Positions 46,906-56,429 are shown, counted from the stretch's first letter. The stretch: DNA of 64,000 nt from Streptococcus australis ATCC 700641 (GCF_000186465.1 NZ_GL636091.1:1622981-1686980), one strand, 5' to 3'. Program-made: numbers and translations. The notes: generated by a model from the sequence alone, not told the origin.

Positions 46906-47892
46906 TTAATCAATCTCATGGTAGGCTTTTCGAGCCTTTTCCAGATCGTAATATTGATCGAACTCTTCTTTTGTCTGTGTGGTATGGACTTGACCATCTT
47001 TAGATATCTCAGCCGGGATCGTGACATCTTGATAGAGATTCACACCCTTCTTCATAAAGAGTTCAAATACAGCAATACTTTTTGCATATTGATCCGCACT
47101 ATTCTGGGGTTTTATTACTATGACTTTAGTATCTTTTTCCTTCAAGAGTTGATAGGCCTTGGAAGATTTCTTAAATTGCGTTTTTGAGAGATCCTTGGGC
47201 TCAATCGAAAACCAATTATCAAAAAATTTCAATTCTTCAATACTGCTCGTCTCACGATCAATTGGTACATTGAAAGCCGGAACCGGTTTTCTTTGGTGAT
47301 CATTCTCTAAGGATTCATTTCTTTCCAATTTACGAGTATCTAGATTTAAATACATCTTCTTCCGAATCGAGTCATCTTTTGTACTACGAATTTGTAAAGC
47401 AGCTAACTCACGTCCATTCCATGAATACACTGAGCCTAATTCTGTAGGAATATAATCCGGATCGAACTGTTTAACAACTTTAAACAAATCAATCTCTTTC
47501 TCTTCTTTTAATCGTTCTCCCTCAACCTTGTAGACACTAACAGTCCAATATTCATCCTTAGATGGACGTTTTTTCTGATAGTACATATCCTCTCTCAATT
47601 TCACATTCATATGCAAAATATGTTTTGAACCGACTCTGACAGGATCAAAATAATAATAAGACCCATATTCCCTCATCAAGCGATCTTCCTTAGGATCAGT
47701 TGATTTCCAGTGGGTGATAATACCTGCACCATCCGCAATCATCTCATAGTCCTCAATTTTTGCTTTTCCACTGTATTCATAAAATTGCTTGTAATAACTC
47801 TCAGTTGAAAAACGTAAATAAAGCCAAATCCCACCCATGAGCGAAAGCAATACCAGTAAGGCTAGTATCCATTTTTTCTTTGTAATTTTCAC
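46906..47892 (-). CDS. hypothetical single-pass membrane protein
   Basis: A 328-residue protein I do not recognise. It has a basic start, one membrane segment at about residues 8-27 (WILALLVLLSLMGGIWLYL) and a charged extracytoplasmic domain rich in Lys, Asp and Tyr. The start codon is GTG at 47892 with AAGGA 12 bases upstream. It is AT-rich and adjacent to another unknown membrane protein gene transcribed in the same direction. Confidence 0.65.
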   Translation of the reverse strand: MKITKKKWILALLVLLSLMGGIWLYLRFSTESYYKQFYEYSGKAKIEDYEMIADGAGIITHWKSTDPKEDRLMREYGSYYYFDPVRVGSKHILHMNVKLREDMYYQKKRPSKDEYWTVSVYKVEGERLKEEKEIDLFKVVKQFDPDYIPTELGSVYSWNGRELAALQIRSTKDDSIRKKMYLNLDTRKLERNESLENDHQRKPVPAFNVPIDRETSSIEELKFFDNWFSIEPKDLSKTQFKKSSKAYQLLKEKDTKVIVIKPQNSADQYAKSIAVFELFMKKGVNLYQDVTIPAEISKDGQVHTTQTKEEFDQYYDLEKARKAYHEID

Positions 47893-47960
47893 GATTTAAA
47901 CAGATCCTTTCTTGAAGTACAGTAGAACCAAAGCTATAATTTCTGGGCATGTTCTAACTC

Positions 47961-49337
47961 TCAATCAAAAACTATTACTCTACCTTTTTCATATTTAGGG
48001 AACATTGAACTCTCTGTACTGACGTATGACACTGACTCGTGTGAAACCATGTCACTGATTGATAAGTCTCCATGGTCATCAGTAAACCTATAAATTATTC
48101 CTTCTTTTTCAAAACTTCGATCCTCACTATTATACAGAATTGTAGTCGTTGTATTTCCTTCTTTGAGAATAATATAATCCCCAGAAAACTCTACCCAAGT
48201 CGACTTATCTATAGAAGCTGTACTAGAAGATTTACTCTTAACCACTAGATAATACCGGCCATCTTTAATAGCATTCAATTCTTGTTCTTGTTTAATATAG
48301 AATATGATCATTGCGACAGGAATTAATAAAAGCAGCCATATTTTAAATTTTTGGGGAAGGAATGACCCTATTTTTTTGAGGACAGCTAGGGCCACTAAAA
48401 TTATCGCATACATTAAAAATGGCGGGATTAAAAGAAGAGCGATTTTCCAGCCTCTGAAAAAAGCAAGCCCTCTATTAGATTTAGCTGCTATATCTCGTTT
48501 GACCGGCTCCTCTTCTACCAGCTTCAAACGCAATAGTTTTACAGTGACTTCTTCTTGTCTTGCATCAAGCGAAACACTCTTTCCTCCTGAGTTTTCACAA
48601 CCTAGATAGGCCTGAGCCATTCTGACCAGATACAGTCTCTCATCTTCTTTCACAATGGTAGCAAATAGCTCCATTGCCACATTAATATTTCCTTTGAGGT
48701 ACTCATTAACCCCCTTTAGATACATAGATTCCAATTGAGAGAACCTATTGTTCGCTACTTCTTTTAAAACGGCATCATTGGCTTCATTTTTGACCAGTAA
48801 ATCATAGCGGGCTCTGTAAGCCATCTTGAGCGATTCATCATCTGCTAAATAGTTAGCTAGTAACTCCTCGAACTCTTCTTCCTTCAGATCCGGCCTTGAA
48901 AATAGGTTCGCATTCAGTAGAATTTCATTTAATGTTACTTGTTCAGAATCTGTAAACTTCTGATTCTCCTCGAGTTCCTTTACAACTGCTTCAATAGATC
49001 CAAAGTCACCAATCCTATAATAATAGAAAAGGGTAGCTATCTGTACTCTCACCTTAATCGTTTTGATACTTTTTCTTTTTTGAGTCAAAATATAGCTTGC
49101 CATCAGGTCTAGATTGATATCCTCATAGATGAGACTATACAACTTTTTGATTAAAAGCGTATCTTTAATGATAGCTAGAACCAGCTCAATCATTAGGTAA
49201 ATCAAAAAACAAATGGCTGCAATAATTTTACTTTGGGTCACTTGCACGATATATAAAAATGGTAGAGCTAGAATAACCAATAGGACAATCGCTGGAATAT
49301 TGTAACGTCTTCTTAGTTCTTTATAATCTTTAACCAT
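47961..49337 (-). CDS. hypothetical multi-pass membrane protein with TPR-like region
   Basis: A 458-residue protein without a recognisable family. Two membrane segments lie near residues 12-55, a helical region of about 200 residues follows (repeated helix pairs such as SQLESMYLKGVNEYLKGNIN look TPR-like), then two more membrane segments near 300-355 and a C-terminal polar domain. AAGGAGA before ATG at 49337 excludes a 28-codon extension. Probably paired with the 46906 gene. AT-rich. Confidence 0.65.
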   Translation of the reverse strand: MVKDYKELRRRYNIPAIVLLVILALPFLYIVQVTQSKIIAAICFLIYLMIELVLAIIKDTLLIKKLYSLIYEDINLDLMASYILTQKRKSIKTIKVRVQIATLFYYYRIGDFGSIEAVVKELEENQKFTDSEQVTLNEILLNANLFSRPDLKEEEFEELLANYLADDESLKMAYRARYDLLVKNEANDAVLKEVANNRFSQLESMYLKGVNEYLKGNINVAMELFATIVKEDERLYLVRMAQAYLGCENSGGKSVSLDARQEEVTVKLLRLKLVEEEPVKRDIAAKSNRGLAFFRGWKIALLLIPPFLMYAIILVALAVLKKIGSFLPQKFKIWLLLLIPVAMIIFYIKQEQELNAIKDGRYYLVVKSKSSSTASIDKSTWVEFSGDYIILKEGNTTTTILYNSEDRSFEKEGIIYRFTDDHGDLSISDMVSHESVSYVSTESSMFPKYEKGRVIVFD

Positions 49338-49469
49338 AAATCTCCTTATTTCATTAACAATTACTTTCGAATCCTTCTTAGTAATACTAGACCAAGCGAT
49401 GACGTAACAAGTAATTTCCAATCAACCCGATTGCTTACCATCACTTCTACTACCTCTATTATAGCAAAA

Positions 49470-49648
49470 AGAGAGTGGGACAGAAATCGGTAATTCGTTA
49501 GAATTCGATTTCGTCGTCCCACCTCCGCACAGCTGAGTAGGGCTGTAAAAGCTGATGAAATCAGCGTAGTAGAGCCCACTCAACCACTGCGTCTTGCTCA
49601 ACAATCCAAAGATAATTGAGAGGCTAGGACTTTTGTCCCAGCCTCTTT
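49470..49648. repeat. 180-bp intergenic palindromic element
   Basis: A non-coding block in the 315-bp gap 49338-49652. One end is a GAGAGTGGGAC-type sequence that can pair with GTCCCAC 40 bases on; the other end is AGAGGCTAGGAC-TTTT-GTCCCAGCCTCT, a strong hairpin with a T-rich side on the minus strand that could end the downstream gene's neighbours. Between them lies CTGATGAAATCAG, a perfect short hairpin. I recall this kind of block as dispersed in oral streptococcal genomes, but that is memory, not something shown in this window. Confidence 0.6.
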
Positions 49649-49652
49649 GATA

Positions 49653-50612
49653 TTAATAGCCTCTTATATAAGGAAGTAAGGACATAAGAGTTGTCCCAAG
49701 GACCAAGACCCAGAACCAGAAGGAATACAAGCTTCTTTGGAAGACGCCTAGTGCTGGTCGGTTTTCTTGAATGTAGTGAAAAATAGCTTTTCTCTTTAAA
49801 ATCAAGACGATGGTAAAGGCGATAGTTCCACCTAAAAAGACGATAATTTGAACCCACTCGGCTACATTCATACTCACATGCGTGCCGAGGTAATGAAGCC
49901 CTTGAGAGAGGACCAGGTTGTTAAAGATATGGTAGAAAATAGCCCACCAGATCGAATACTCGAAAGTCAAGTAGCCAAAGCCAAAGCCGATAATTGTCGC
50001 AAAGAACAACTGATCAAAATTGGCATGGAACATTCCAAAAGCCAAGGCTGTCATGACGATCGCAAAGACTTTTCCATACTTTTCTAAGGCTCTCAGTCCA
50101 GCGGCCCGGAATACCAATTCCTCTGTGATAGGACCTATTAGGGTCGCATAGAGCAAGAGGCTCCAAGATTGGCTGAGTTGCTCAGACATGTCCTCTTGAG
50201 GCTTGAAAAAGCCCAAGGTTTCCATCATGTGGTCCAATAGCTGAGATAAGGCACTAGAAGCCAATTGGGCAAACCCCAAGAAGGCAATGAACACTAAGAA
50301 AGTCTGCCAGGTCATCTTGCGTCCCTTTTGTCTCACATCTCCTTTGAAGAGGGATCCTTGCCGATAAAGGGCAAATAGGAGGACACCTATACTGACAGAT
50401 ATCAAGTAGCTAATCCCATTTCCATTGATGATTTTTTCTACATACTCCTGCTTCTCTGCCATCTCCAATCCATACCGTCCAAACATAAAGAGGGTAACGG
50501 CAAAGGTCGAAATGATGCTGACAAAGACCATGACCAAGAGATAGAGGCAAACCATCCCTGAAAAGCTTCCCAAATCCTTTTTGGGGTCTATAAATCGATT
50601 GAACTGTTTCAT
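49653..50612 (-). CDS. CPBP family intramembrane metalloprotease
   Basis: A 319-residue polytopic protein with the CPBP motifs TEELVFRAAGLR (E164/E165, R169), AFGMFHANF and IFYHIFNNLVLSQGL. About eight membrane segments. It is last in a tightly packed group after DUF1461 (12-nt gap), unlike the stand-alone CPBP gene at 45414. Substrate unknown. Confidence 0.86.
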   Translation of the reverse strand: MKQFNRFIDPKKDLGSFSGMVCLYLLVMVFVSIISTFAVTLFMFGRYGLEMAEKQEYVEKIINGNGISYLISVSIGVLLFALYRQGSLFKGDVRQKGRKMTWQTFLVFIAFLGFAQLASSALSQLLDHMMETLGFFKPQEDMSEQLSQSWSLLLYATLIGPITEELVFRAAGLRALEKYGKVFAIVMTALAFGMFHANFDQLFFATIIGFGFGYLTFEYSIWWAIFYHIFNNLVLSQGLHYLGTHVSMNVAEWVQIIVFLGGTIAFTIVLILKRKAIFHYIQENRPALGVFQRSLYSFWFWVLVLGTTLMSLLPYIRGY

Positions 50613-50624
50613 CCATTCACTCCA

Positions 50625-51254
50625 CTAATCTACTGTTTTTCTTTTCCGACTCCACCCGTAGCACCATCCAAAAGCCCCTTCATACAATACAAAGAAAATC
50701 AGAAAGGCATGTAGGAAATAGTCCTCCGGTAAAGCTAGAATAATCGGATCCCGATAAGGATCAAAGAGCCAGGTAGCATCTCCGACAAAAAGGACTTGGT
50801 GAAAGAGGGTAAAGAATTGATCAAAACCAATAAAGAGGGTCACTCCTCCTATGATAATCGGTAAGAGAACCATCCCACCAAATAAAGGGCGATAGAGGCC
50901 TGCGTAGCCCTTACGCATCACTGTTCGAATAAATCGTATAGCTACTGGCAACAAGACCAAGAACAGGGCCTGGGTAAGGTGAAAGAGGTACTTGACTGCT
51001 TGGAAATGATGGAGGCCATCTGGAGAGGATGGAAAATCCGGCATGTCCAGCTTCCAGGTAAAAGGACTGGTCAAATACCGCATAAGGATCTGAAAATTCT
51101 TCTGAATGACTGTTGGAGCCAAACCGGTCCGATTCTGAATTCGTAACCAGCTAATCTCCATGGGATAGATCAACCAGGCTAGTAGAATGGTTCCCAAAAT
51201 CACCGTTGCTAAGAGCCAGAGGACAAAGCCCGTTACGTTTAACCGGTCACGCAT
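50625..51254 (-). CDS. DUF1461 / TIGR01906 membrane protein
   Basis: A 209-residue membrane protein with four or five helices. The segment [20 protein letters not shown] after the first helix and the C-terminal [12 protein letters not shown] match what I know of TIGR01906. Function unknown. Its start overlaps the upstream phosphatase gene by eight bases, so translation is coupled. Confidence 0.85.
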   Translation of the reverse strand: MRDRLNVTGFVLWLLATVILGTILLAWLIYPMEISWLRIQNRTGLAPTVIQKNFQILMRYLTSPFTWKLDMPDFPSSPDGLHHFQAVKYLFHLTQALFLVLLPVAIRFIRTVMRKGYAGLYRPLFGGMVLLPIIIGGVTLFIGFDQFFTLFHQVLFVGDATWLFDPYRDPIILALPEDYFLHAFLIFFVLYEGAFGWCYGWSRKRKTVD

Positions 51255-52017
51255 CGAAATCCCACTCCGCTAAGCTCGATAGGACGTGCGTTGGTGGCAA
51301 GGGCAGGTCTGGCACTTCTTCTGGCTTGGTAAAGCCAGTCGTCACCAGCAAAGTAGGGATGCCATTGTCAATTCCTGCTCGAATGTCAGTCAAGTAATTA
51401 TCCCCTACCATGACCACTTCTTCGCGCTCTAGTCCCAGGTGAGCGATGGCCTTATCCATGATGATGGCATTGGGCTTACCGATAAAGGTCGGCTTCACGC
51501 GCGTTGCTGCTTCGATTAGGGCATTTAGAGCACCTGCCCCTGGCATCATTCCCCGTTCTGTCGGGATATTGAGGTCTGGATTGGTCCCGATGAAATGGGC
51601 TCCCTTTTGAATAGCCAAGGTCGCGATAGAGAATTTCTCAAAGTCCACTTCCCAATCGAGGCCCACCACGACATAGGCTGGATTCACGGTATTTTCGACG
51701 AAGCCTGCTTCAGCAATGGCTTGTTTCAAGCCTACATCTCCAATGACATAGGCAGTTTTCCCAAGATTCATATCCACCATATAATCAATGGTCGCTAGCG
51801 TCGCTGTATAGATAGTATCCAGTGGCGTTTCGATATTGAACTGGCCTGCCAGCATCTCTTGGACCATTTCCGGCGTCCGGGTAGTATTGTTGGTCACAAA
51901 GAGATAGGGGATCTGACGCTCTTGCAATTGGTGGACAAAGACTTCCCCAGCTGGGATCCGCTCCTTGCCCTTGTAGATGGTTCCGTCTAAGTCAATTAAA
52001 TAACCCTTATAAGTCAT
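51247..52017 (-). CDS. HAD-IIA family phosphatase (TIGR01457, NagD-like)
   Basis: A 256-residue HAD hydrolase. Motif I is [11 protein letters not shown] near residue 6, VTNNTTR is motif [10 protein letters not shown] carries the motif III Lys, and [13 protein letters not shown] motif IV. The cap is the C2 type of the NagD group. Substrate not assigned in streptococci. Eight codons upstream are open, but [12 protein letters not shown] is the family start; it overlaps the previous gene by 11 bases. Confidence 0.88.
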   Translation of the reverse strand: MTYKGYLIDLDGTIYKGKERIPAGEVFVHQLQERQIPYLFVTNNTTRTPEMVQEMLAGQFNIETPLDTIYTATLATIDYMVDMNLGKTAYVIGDVGLKQAIAEAGFVENTVNPAYVVVGLDWEVDFEKFSIATLAIQKGAHFIGTNPDLNIPTERGMMPGAGALNALIEAATRVKPTFIGKPNAIIMDKAIAHLGLEREEVVMVGDNYLTDIRAGIDNGIPTLLVTTGFTKPEEVPDLPLPPTHVLSSLAEWDFDA

Positions 52018-52672
52018 AGGATTCTTGGTCTCCTTTTTCACTTGCTCCCTCTGCTACTTTCTCCTGACCTTGAAACTGGCCTCCTGCTCCATACAGAAGT
52101 AAGCAAGCTCCATATAAGGCAAATTGAAGGACCAGACCGAAGAAATTGATACTTGCTTTTCCAGCCTGAGTAAAGAGGAAGGAGGAAATCATCAAGATGA
52201 CGATGGTCACCATTAAACCACCAATCTTAGCCTGATCAATGGTAATGGTATAGACGCCGGTTTCTTTTTTCTCATTGCTTTCTTTCTCGGCCTGGATAGG
52301 CTTCATGGTCTCAATGAAGTCTGTCATTAAGGTCGCTGCGAGGCTGATAGTCGTACTGAAGAGGACACCTTGGGAAAGCTTGTCAAAGAAGTTACTCCAG
52401 AAGCTACCCGATTGGCTGGTGATACTCAAAGAAAAAACGACAACAGGCAGGATAAAGGCCAAAATCAAATGAATCCAGACACGATACCAGCGGACATCTT
52501 CCTTGAGAAAACGCAGAAAGGCTTTAAAACTCAACCGATAGCGGATAAAACGAACCGCTTCCTCAATAAAGATATAAATGGCTGCGACTAAGGTTAAGAA
52601 GCCATCCCCCAATACATAGAGGGGATTTTTCTTACGACGAGCATAGGCAACAACCCGTCGTTGTACCTCCAT
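52007..52672 (-). CDS. hypothetical membrane protein
   Basis: A 221-residue protein with about five membrane segments and a short cytoplasmic Glu/Lys loop ([13 protein letters not shown]). I cannot assign it to a named family. ATG at 52672 follows a weak ribosome site 19 bp after the thioesterase stop; its 3' end overlaps the NagD-like gene, so it is embedded in the hemW-led operon. Confidence 0.7.
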   Translation of the reverse strand: MEVQRRVVAYARRKKNPLYVLGDGFLTLVAAIYIFIEEAVRFIRYRLSFKAFLRFLKEDVRWYRVWIHLILAFILPVVVFSLSITSQSGSFWSNFFDKLSQGVLFSTTISLAATLMTDFIETMKPIQAEKESNEKKETGVYTITIDQAKIGGLMVTIVILMISSFLFTQAGKASINFFGLVLQFALYGACLLLYGAGGQFQGQEKVAEGASEKGDQESYDL

Positions 52673-52691
52673 CAAGTCTTCTTTTTTTGTT

Positions 52692-53450
52692 TTAATCTTC
52701 GTTTTTCCATAATGTTTCCTTATCTATTTCTTCCCAAGTGATCAGGGCTTGTGCGTGGATTTGGCCTTCCGATGAGATGAGATGATTGCTGACCATTCCT
52801 TCTCGCTCGACGCTAGAGGTGATCATGCCCCCAGGCAAGACTTCTTTAACATACTTGAGATGGACCCGTTTGGGGATATGCCGGCTTAGGAATTCTGCTC
52901 CCATCACTTCAAAGACCCAGTCTAGGTACTTGCTGTTGTTGACATGGCCGTTCATGTCCAAATCATAGAAACGCACATGGTAGTCCTGCTCCATAGCTCC
53001 ATTCAGTTCTGGATAGCGTGGACCACGGCGAATCTTCTTCTCAAACGGTGACTCATATGGCTCTGTGATCTCTTCCGGTACGGATTGGACCTTGCGGCTA
53101 TCCCGATCCATCAAGACAAAGGTTGCCACCATCTCGACGATAGCTTGACCCTTCTGGTCTCTAACGACAAAGGAACGGTAGCAAAAGAGACGATTGTGGG
53201 CCAGGGCCTGGGTATCAATGGTAATCTGTTCATCAAAGACCGGCAGGCGATGAACCGTGATGTCATAGTCGGTGATGATCCACACCAGATTGCGCTGTTC
53301 GAGCAGGTCCCTGTCACTGACACCCAGCTCCATCGACTGCATGCCTGACACCTGCAAGGACAAGAGGATGAGCTGTGGCATCTTGATAAAGCCATTCACA
53401 TCGCTCATATCAAAAGGAACTTTCATGTCATACTGATAAATTTTAGCCAT
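52692..53450 (-). CDS. acyl-ACP thioesterase
   Basis: A 252-residue double-hotdog protein of the FatA/FatB-like family. The second half carries RFYDLDMNGHVNNSKYLDWV, with the catalytic Asn/His region, and the first half YQYDMKVPFDMSDVNGFIK. It should release fatty acids from acyl-ACP. It starts three bases after hemW ends, an order known in pneumococcus. Confidence 0.88.
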   Translation of the reverse strand: MAKIYQYDMKVPFDMSDVNGFIKMPQLILLSLQVSGMQSMELGVSDRDLLEQRNLVWIITDYDITVHRLPVFDEQITIDTQALAHNRLFCYRSFVVRDQKGQAIVEMVATFVLMDRDSRKVQSVPEEITEPYESPFEKKIRRGPRYPELNGAMEQDYHVRFYDLDMNGHVNNSKYLDWVFEVMGAEFLSRHIPKRVHLKYVKEVLPGGMITSSVEREGMVSNHLISSEGQIHAQALITWEEIDKETLWKNED

Positions 53451-53453
53451 CGT

Positions 53454-54584
53454 TTACTCCAATATAAATTTCTCTGCTACGGTATCACCAAGGAACAAAC
53501 CTCTCTTGGTCATCCGAACCTGTTTGTCATCTGGAACCAAGAGTCCCTGCCCCGTCAGACTGGCCACCACTTGTCCATAGCGTTGGTCAAAGGAGACACC
53601 AAATTTTTCTTCAAAACGTGCCTTGGACACACCTGTCTTTTTCCGTAGACCAAGGAACAACTCCTCTTCCATCTTCTCTTCCAGTGTCAGGTGTTCTTCT
53701 GTGATCCGAGCCTTACCTGCCTCAACAGCCTCTAGGTAATGCCGGATTGGTCCGTGATTCTTGTAACGAATCCCATCGACATAGCCAGAAGCTCCTGCTC
53801 CTAGACCATAGTATTCTGCATTATCCCAGTAGACCAGATTGTGCCGACTTTCGAAGCCAGGCTTGGAGAAATTGGAAATCTCATAATGCTCAAAGCCTGC
53901 TTTTTCCAACTCCTCAATGATGTACTCGAACATCTCTGCTTCCAGCTCTTCTTTGGGCAGAGGAAGCTTGCCCCGTCTCATCCGATTCATAAAGACCGTG
54001 TGGTTTTCTAAAATCAAACTATAGAGACTCATATGGGGGATGTCCAAGTCGATCGCCTTGGCGATATTTTCCTTGACCTGGTCCATGGTCTGACCCGGCA
54101 GAGCATAGATCAAGTCGATGGAAATATTGTCAAATCCTGCCTGCTTGAGGTAGCGGATATTGTCATAGATATCCTGCTCCTGGTGACTCCGTCCGATCTT
54201 TTTCAGCATCTTGTTATCAAAGGTTTGGACACCCAGAGAGACCCGATTGACCTGAGAGTCCTTGAGAACCGCAATCTTATCCGTATCCAAATCGCCAGGA
54301 TTGGCCTCGATGGTAAACTCTTCTACCTCCGATAGGTCCATGACCTTGGGCAATTCTGTCAAGAGATAGGCCAGTTGCTGGGCAGATAGGGCTGTCGGTG
54401 TCCCTCCACCAATGTAGAGAGTCCGAAGTTTGCCAATCTCATAGGATCGAGTCTCCTGGATTAAGTGTTCCAGATAGGCATCGACCGGTTGATTCTTGAT
54501 AAAAACCTTAGAAAAGTCACAATAATAACAAATCTGGGTACAAAATGGAATATGCACATAGGCAGAAGACGGTTTAGCTTGCAT
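53454..54584 (-). CDS. hemW: radical SAM HemW-like protein
   Basis: A 376-residue radical SAM protein. SAYVHIPFCTQICYYCDFSK has the CxxxCxxC cluster motif, GGGTPTALS the SAM-binding motif, and a HemN C-terminal domain follows. HemW is a heme-binding or heme-transfer protein rather than the true coproporphyrinogen oxidase; streptococci lack heme synthesis, so the hemN label would mislead. ATG at 54584 is seven bases after TGG-TATAAT, so the mRNA may be leaderless despite AAAGG in between. Confidence 0.88.
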   Translation of the reverse strand: MQAKPSSAYVHIPFCTQICYYCDFSKVFIKNQPVDAYLEHLIQETRSYEIGKLRTLYIGGGTPTALSAQQLAYLLTELPKVMDLSEVEEFTIEANPGDLDTDKIAVLKDSQVNRVSLGVQTFDNKMLKKIGRSHQEQDIYDNIRYLKQAGFDNISIDLIYALPGQTMDQVKENIAKAIDLDIPHMSLYSLILENHTVFMNRMRRGKLPLPKEELEAEMFEYIIEELEKAGFEHYEISNFSKPGFESRHNLVYWDNAEYYGLGAGASGYVDGIRYKNHGPIRHYLEAVEAGKARITEEHLTLEEKMEEELFLGLRKKTGVSKARFEEKFGVSFDQRYGQVVASLTGQGLLVPDDKQVRMTKRGLFLGDTVAEKFILE

Positions 54585-54591
54585 AACCTTT

Positions 54592-54600
54592 ATTATACCA
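54592..54600 (-). promoter_or_regulatory. extended -10 promoter abutting hemW
   Basis: TGG-TATAAT ends seven bases before the hemW ATG. Confidence 0.55.
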
Positions 54601-54651
54601 TATTTCCGACCAAAGCCCGAGCAGAAAAGAGAGGAAGAAGTAAGGATTTCC

Positions 54652-54680
54652 TTGACAATAAGGAATGAAAGGAATAGAAT
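54652..54680 (+). promoter_or_regulatory. promoter of the ABC-F leader
   Basis: TTGACA (54652-54657), 17-bp spacer, TAGAAT (54675-54680), divergent from hemW. Confidence 0.85.
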
Positions 54681-54710
54681 AAAGCTAATCACATTCGGAG
54701 GTAAGGAGAT

Positions 54711-54722
54711 ATGAACAACTAA
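54711..54722 (+). CDS. three-residue upstream ORF (Met-Asn-Asn)
   Basis: ATG-AAC-AAC-TAA preceded by a strong AAGGAG at 54703-54708, about 24 nt after the predicted transcript start. No other role for such a strong ribosome site is apparent, and it is followed by alternative hairpins and a terminator before an ABC-F gene. It is probably a sensor of antibiotic-stalled ribosomes. Confidence 0.7.
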   Translation: MNN

Positions 54723-54726
54723 GTTT

Positions 54727-54881
54727 CGTTAAATAAGATACTTTATTTAGTGGACTGCTTGTTCTATCTCTTTTTGTGTACCCTCTCGCCTAATTTCCAA
54801 CCTTGTGTTGGCTAAATAAGGTCTTTTTCTGCTTGGGTTTCACTTGAATACAGCTCTACTAAATAGGTAGAGCTGTTTTTT
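54727..54881 (+). promoter_or_regulatory. ribosome-mediated attenuator of ABC-F gene
   Basis: After the short uORF, TAAATAA pairs with TTATTTA (54730-54749 region); alternatively ACTTTATTTAG can pair with CTAAATAAGGT about 70 nt downstream. The leader ends in a terminator, CAGCTCTAC/GTAGAGCTG with TTTTTT (54850-54881), 20 bp before the ABC-F ATG. Such mutually exclusive folds with a short uORF are the known layout for inducible resistance ABC-F and erm genes. Induction by stalled ribosomes is inferred. Confidence 0.75.
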
Positions 54882-54902
54882 GTCCCAGTAGAAAGGAATC
54901 TT

Positions 54903-56426
54903 ATGCTAAAACTATCCCACCTCACTATCCGACATACAAAAGATTTACGAGATCTGGTTCGAGATCTTTCCCTGACCATTCATGAAGGAGAAAAAGTTGC
55001 TATTATTGGCGAAGAAGGGAATGGAAAATCTTCCTTACTTCAGGTCCTCATGTCCCCAAAATCTCTACCAGATTATCTGACCATAGAAGGCGAAATCACC
55101 ACTTCCTTTCACTCCTATGCCTATATTCCCCAAACTTTACCGGAAGCTTTGAAGGGAAAAACCTTGGAAGAATATTTTTTTGGAGAGGACGAGCTAGACT
55201 ATGCCACCCTCTACAGACTGGCAGATCAATTGCATTTTAATAGCGAGCGCTTTACAAGCGATCAAGCTATCGGAAGTCTATCTGGAGGAGAATCCCTCAA
55301 AGTCCAACTTCTTCACGAACTTTGTCGTCCTCATGAATTACTATTTTTAGATGAACCTTCAAATGATCTGGATTTGGAGACCTTGGATTGGCTCCAGCAG
55401 ATGATCCAAACGAGTCCCCAAACAATAATATTTATTTCCCATCATGAGGATTTTTTGACTCAGACGGCGGATACGATCATCCACCTCAGACAGATCAAAC
55501 ACCGCAAGGAAGCTGAAACCATCGTAGAGCATCTAGGCTATCAAGACTACAGTAGCCAGAGGGAACAACAATTTAATCAACAGTCTCAGCAAGCGGCCAA
55601 CGATCAACGAGCCTACCGAAAAACTATGGAGAAGCACCGTCGTGTCCGTCAGCAAGTCGAAACCTCCTTACGAAACACCAAAGATAGCACTGCTGGACGT
55701 CTCCTGGCAAAGAAAATGAAGTCCCTCCTCTCACAAGAAAAGCGCTACGAGCGAGAATTCCAATCCATGACTTCCCAACCCTATGATGAGGAAATCATCA
55801 ATCTGCATTTCCCACCCCTCACTCCCTTGTCTCCTCAAAAACGTGTCCTTCTCTTAGATCAGGAAGAGCTCGCAATTGGTGATCGTGTCCTGGTCAAGAA
55901 CCTCTCCCTTACTCTTCTAGGACAGGATAAAATAGGGATTATCGGTTCCAACGGTGTTGGGAAATCCACTTTCCTAAAAATGATCTGGAAAAGTCTACAG
56001 AAGAATGAGAGTATCCGCACTGCCTATATGCCTCAAGATTACACTGAACGTCTCCCTCTGACTCAGACACCCGTTCAATTTCTACAGCATTCAGGCGATC
56101 GTGAAGAAATCAACACCATTCAATTGCATTTAGCCTCCCTCAACTTTACCTATTCTGAAATGCACCATCCAATCTCTGAACTTTCTGGTGGCCAGCAAGG
56201 AAAACTCTTCCTCCTTCAATTAGTACTCACAAGTCCCCAGTTTCTGCTCTTGGACGAGCCTACTCGTAATTTTTCACCCACTTCCCAACCAGAAATTCGT
56301 CGCCTATTCGCAGACTACCCAGGCGGACTGGTTACAGTGTCCCACGATCGGACCTTCCTCAAAGAAGTCTGCAAAAAGATCTATCGTCTGACTGAAAATG
56401 GTTTGGTAGAAATAGAGGCTCTCTAA
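54903..56426 (+). CDS. ABC-F subfamily ATPase, probable ribosome protection
   Basis: A 507-residue protein with two ATPase domains and no membrane part. Walker A motifs are GEEGNGKSS (near 37) and GSNGVGKST (near 350); signatures are LSGGES and LSGGQQ. The first Walker B is LLFLDEPSNDLD; the second is LLLDEPTRNFSPTS, where the usual NHLD is replaced by RNFS, as in several antibiotic-resistance ABC-F lineages. The inter-domain linker (about 190-290) is long and charged. With its attenuated leader, the likely job is displacing peptidyl-transferase antibiotics from ribosomes; spectrum unknown. Confidence 0.85.
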   Translation: MLKLSHLTIRHTKDLRDLVRDLSLTIHEGEKVAIIGEEGNGKSSLLQVLMSPKSLPDYLTIEGEITTSFHSYAYIPQTLPEALKGKTLEEYFFGEDELDYATLYRLADQLHFNSERFTSDQAIGSLSGGESLKVQLLHELCRPHELLFLDEPSNDLDLETLDWLQQMIQTSPQTIIFISHHEDFLTQTADTIIHLRQIKHRKEAETIVEHLGYQDYSSQREQQFNQQSQQAANDQRAYRKTMEKHRRVRQQVETSLRNTKDSTAGRLLAKKMKSLLSQEKRYEREFQSMTSQPYDEEIINLHFPPLTPLSPQKRVLLLDQEELAIGDRVLVKNLSLTLLGQDKIGIIGSNGVGKSTFLKMIWKSLQKNESIRTAYMPQDYTERLPLTQTPVQFLQHSGDREEINTIQLHLASLNFTYSEMHHPISELSGGQQGKLFLLQLVLTSPQFLLLDEPTRNFSPTSQPEIRRLFADYPGGLVTVSHDRTFLKEVCKKIYRLTENGLVEIEAL

Positions 56427-56429
56427 CGT

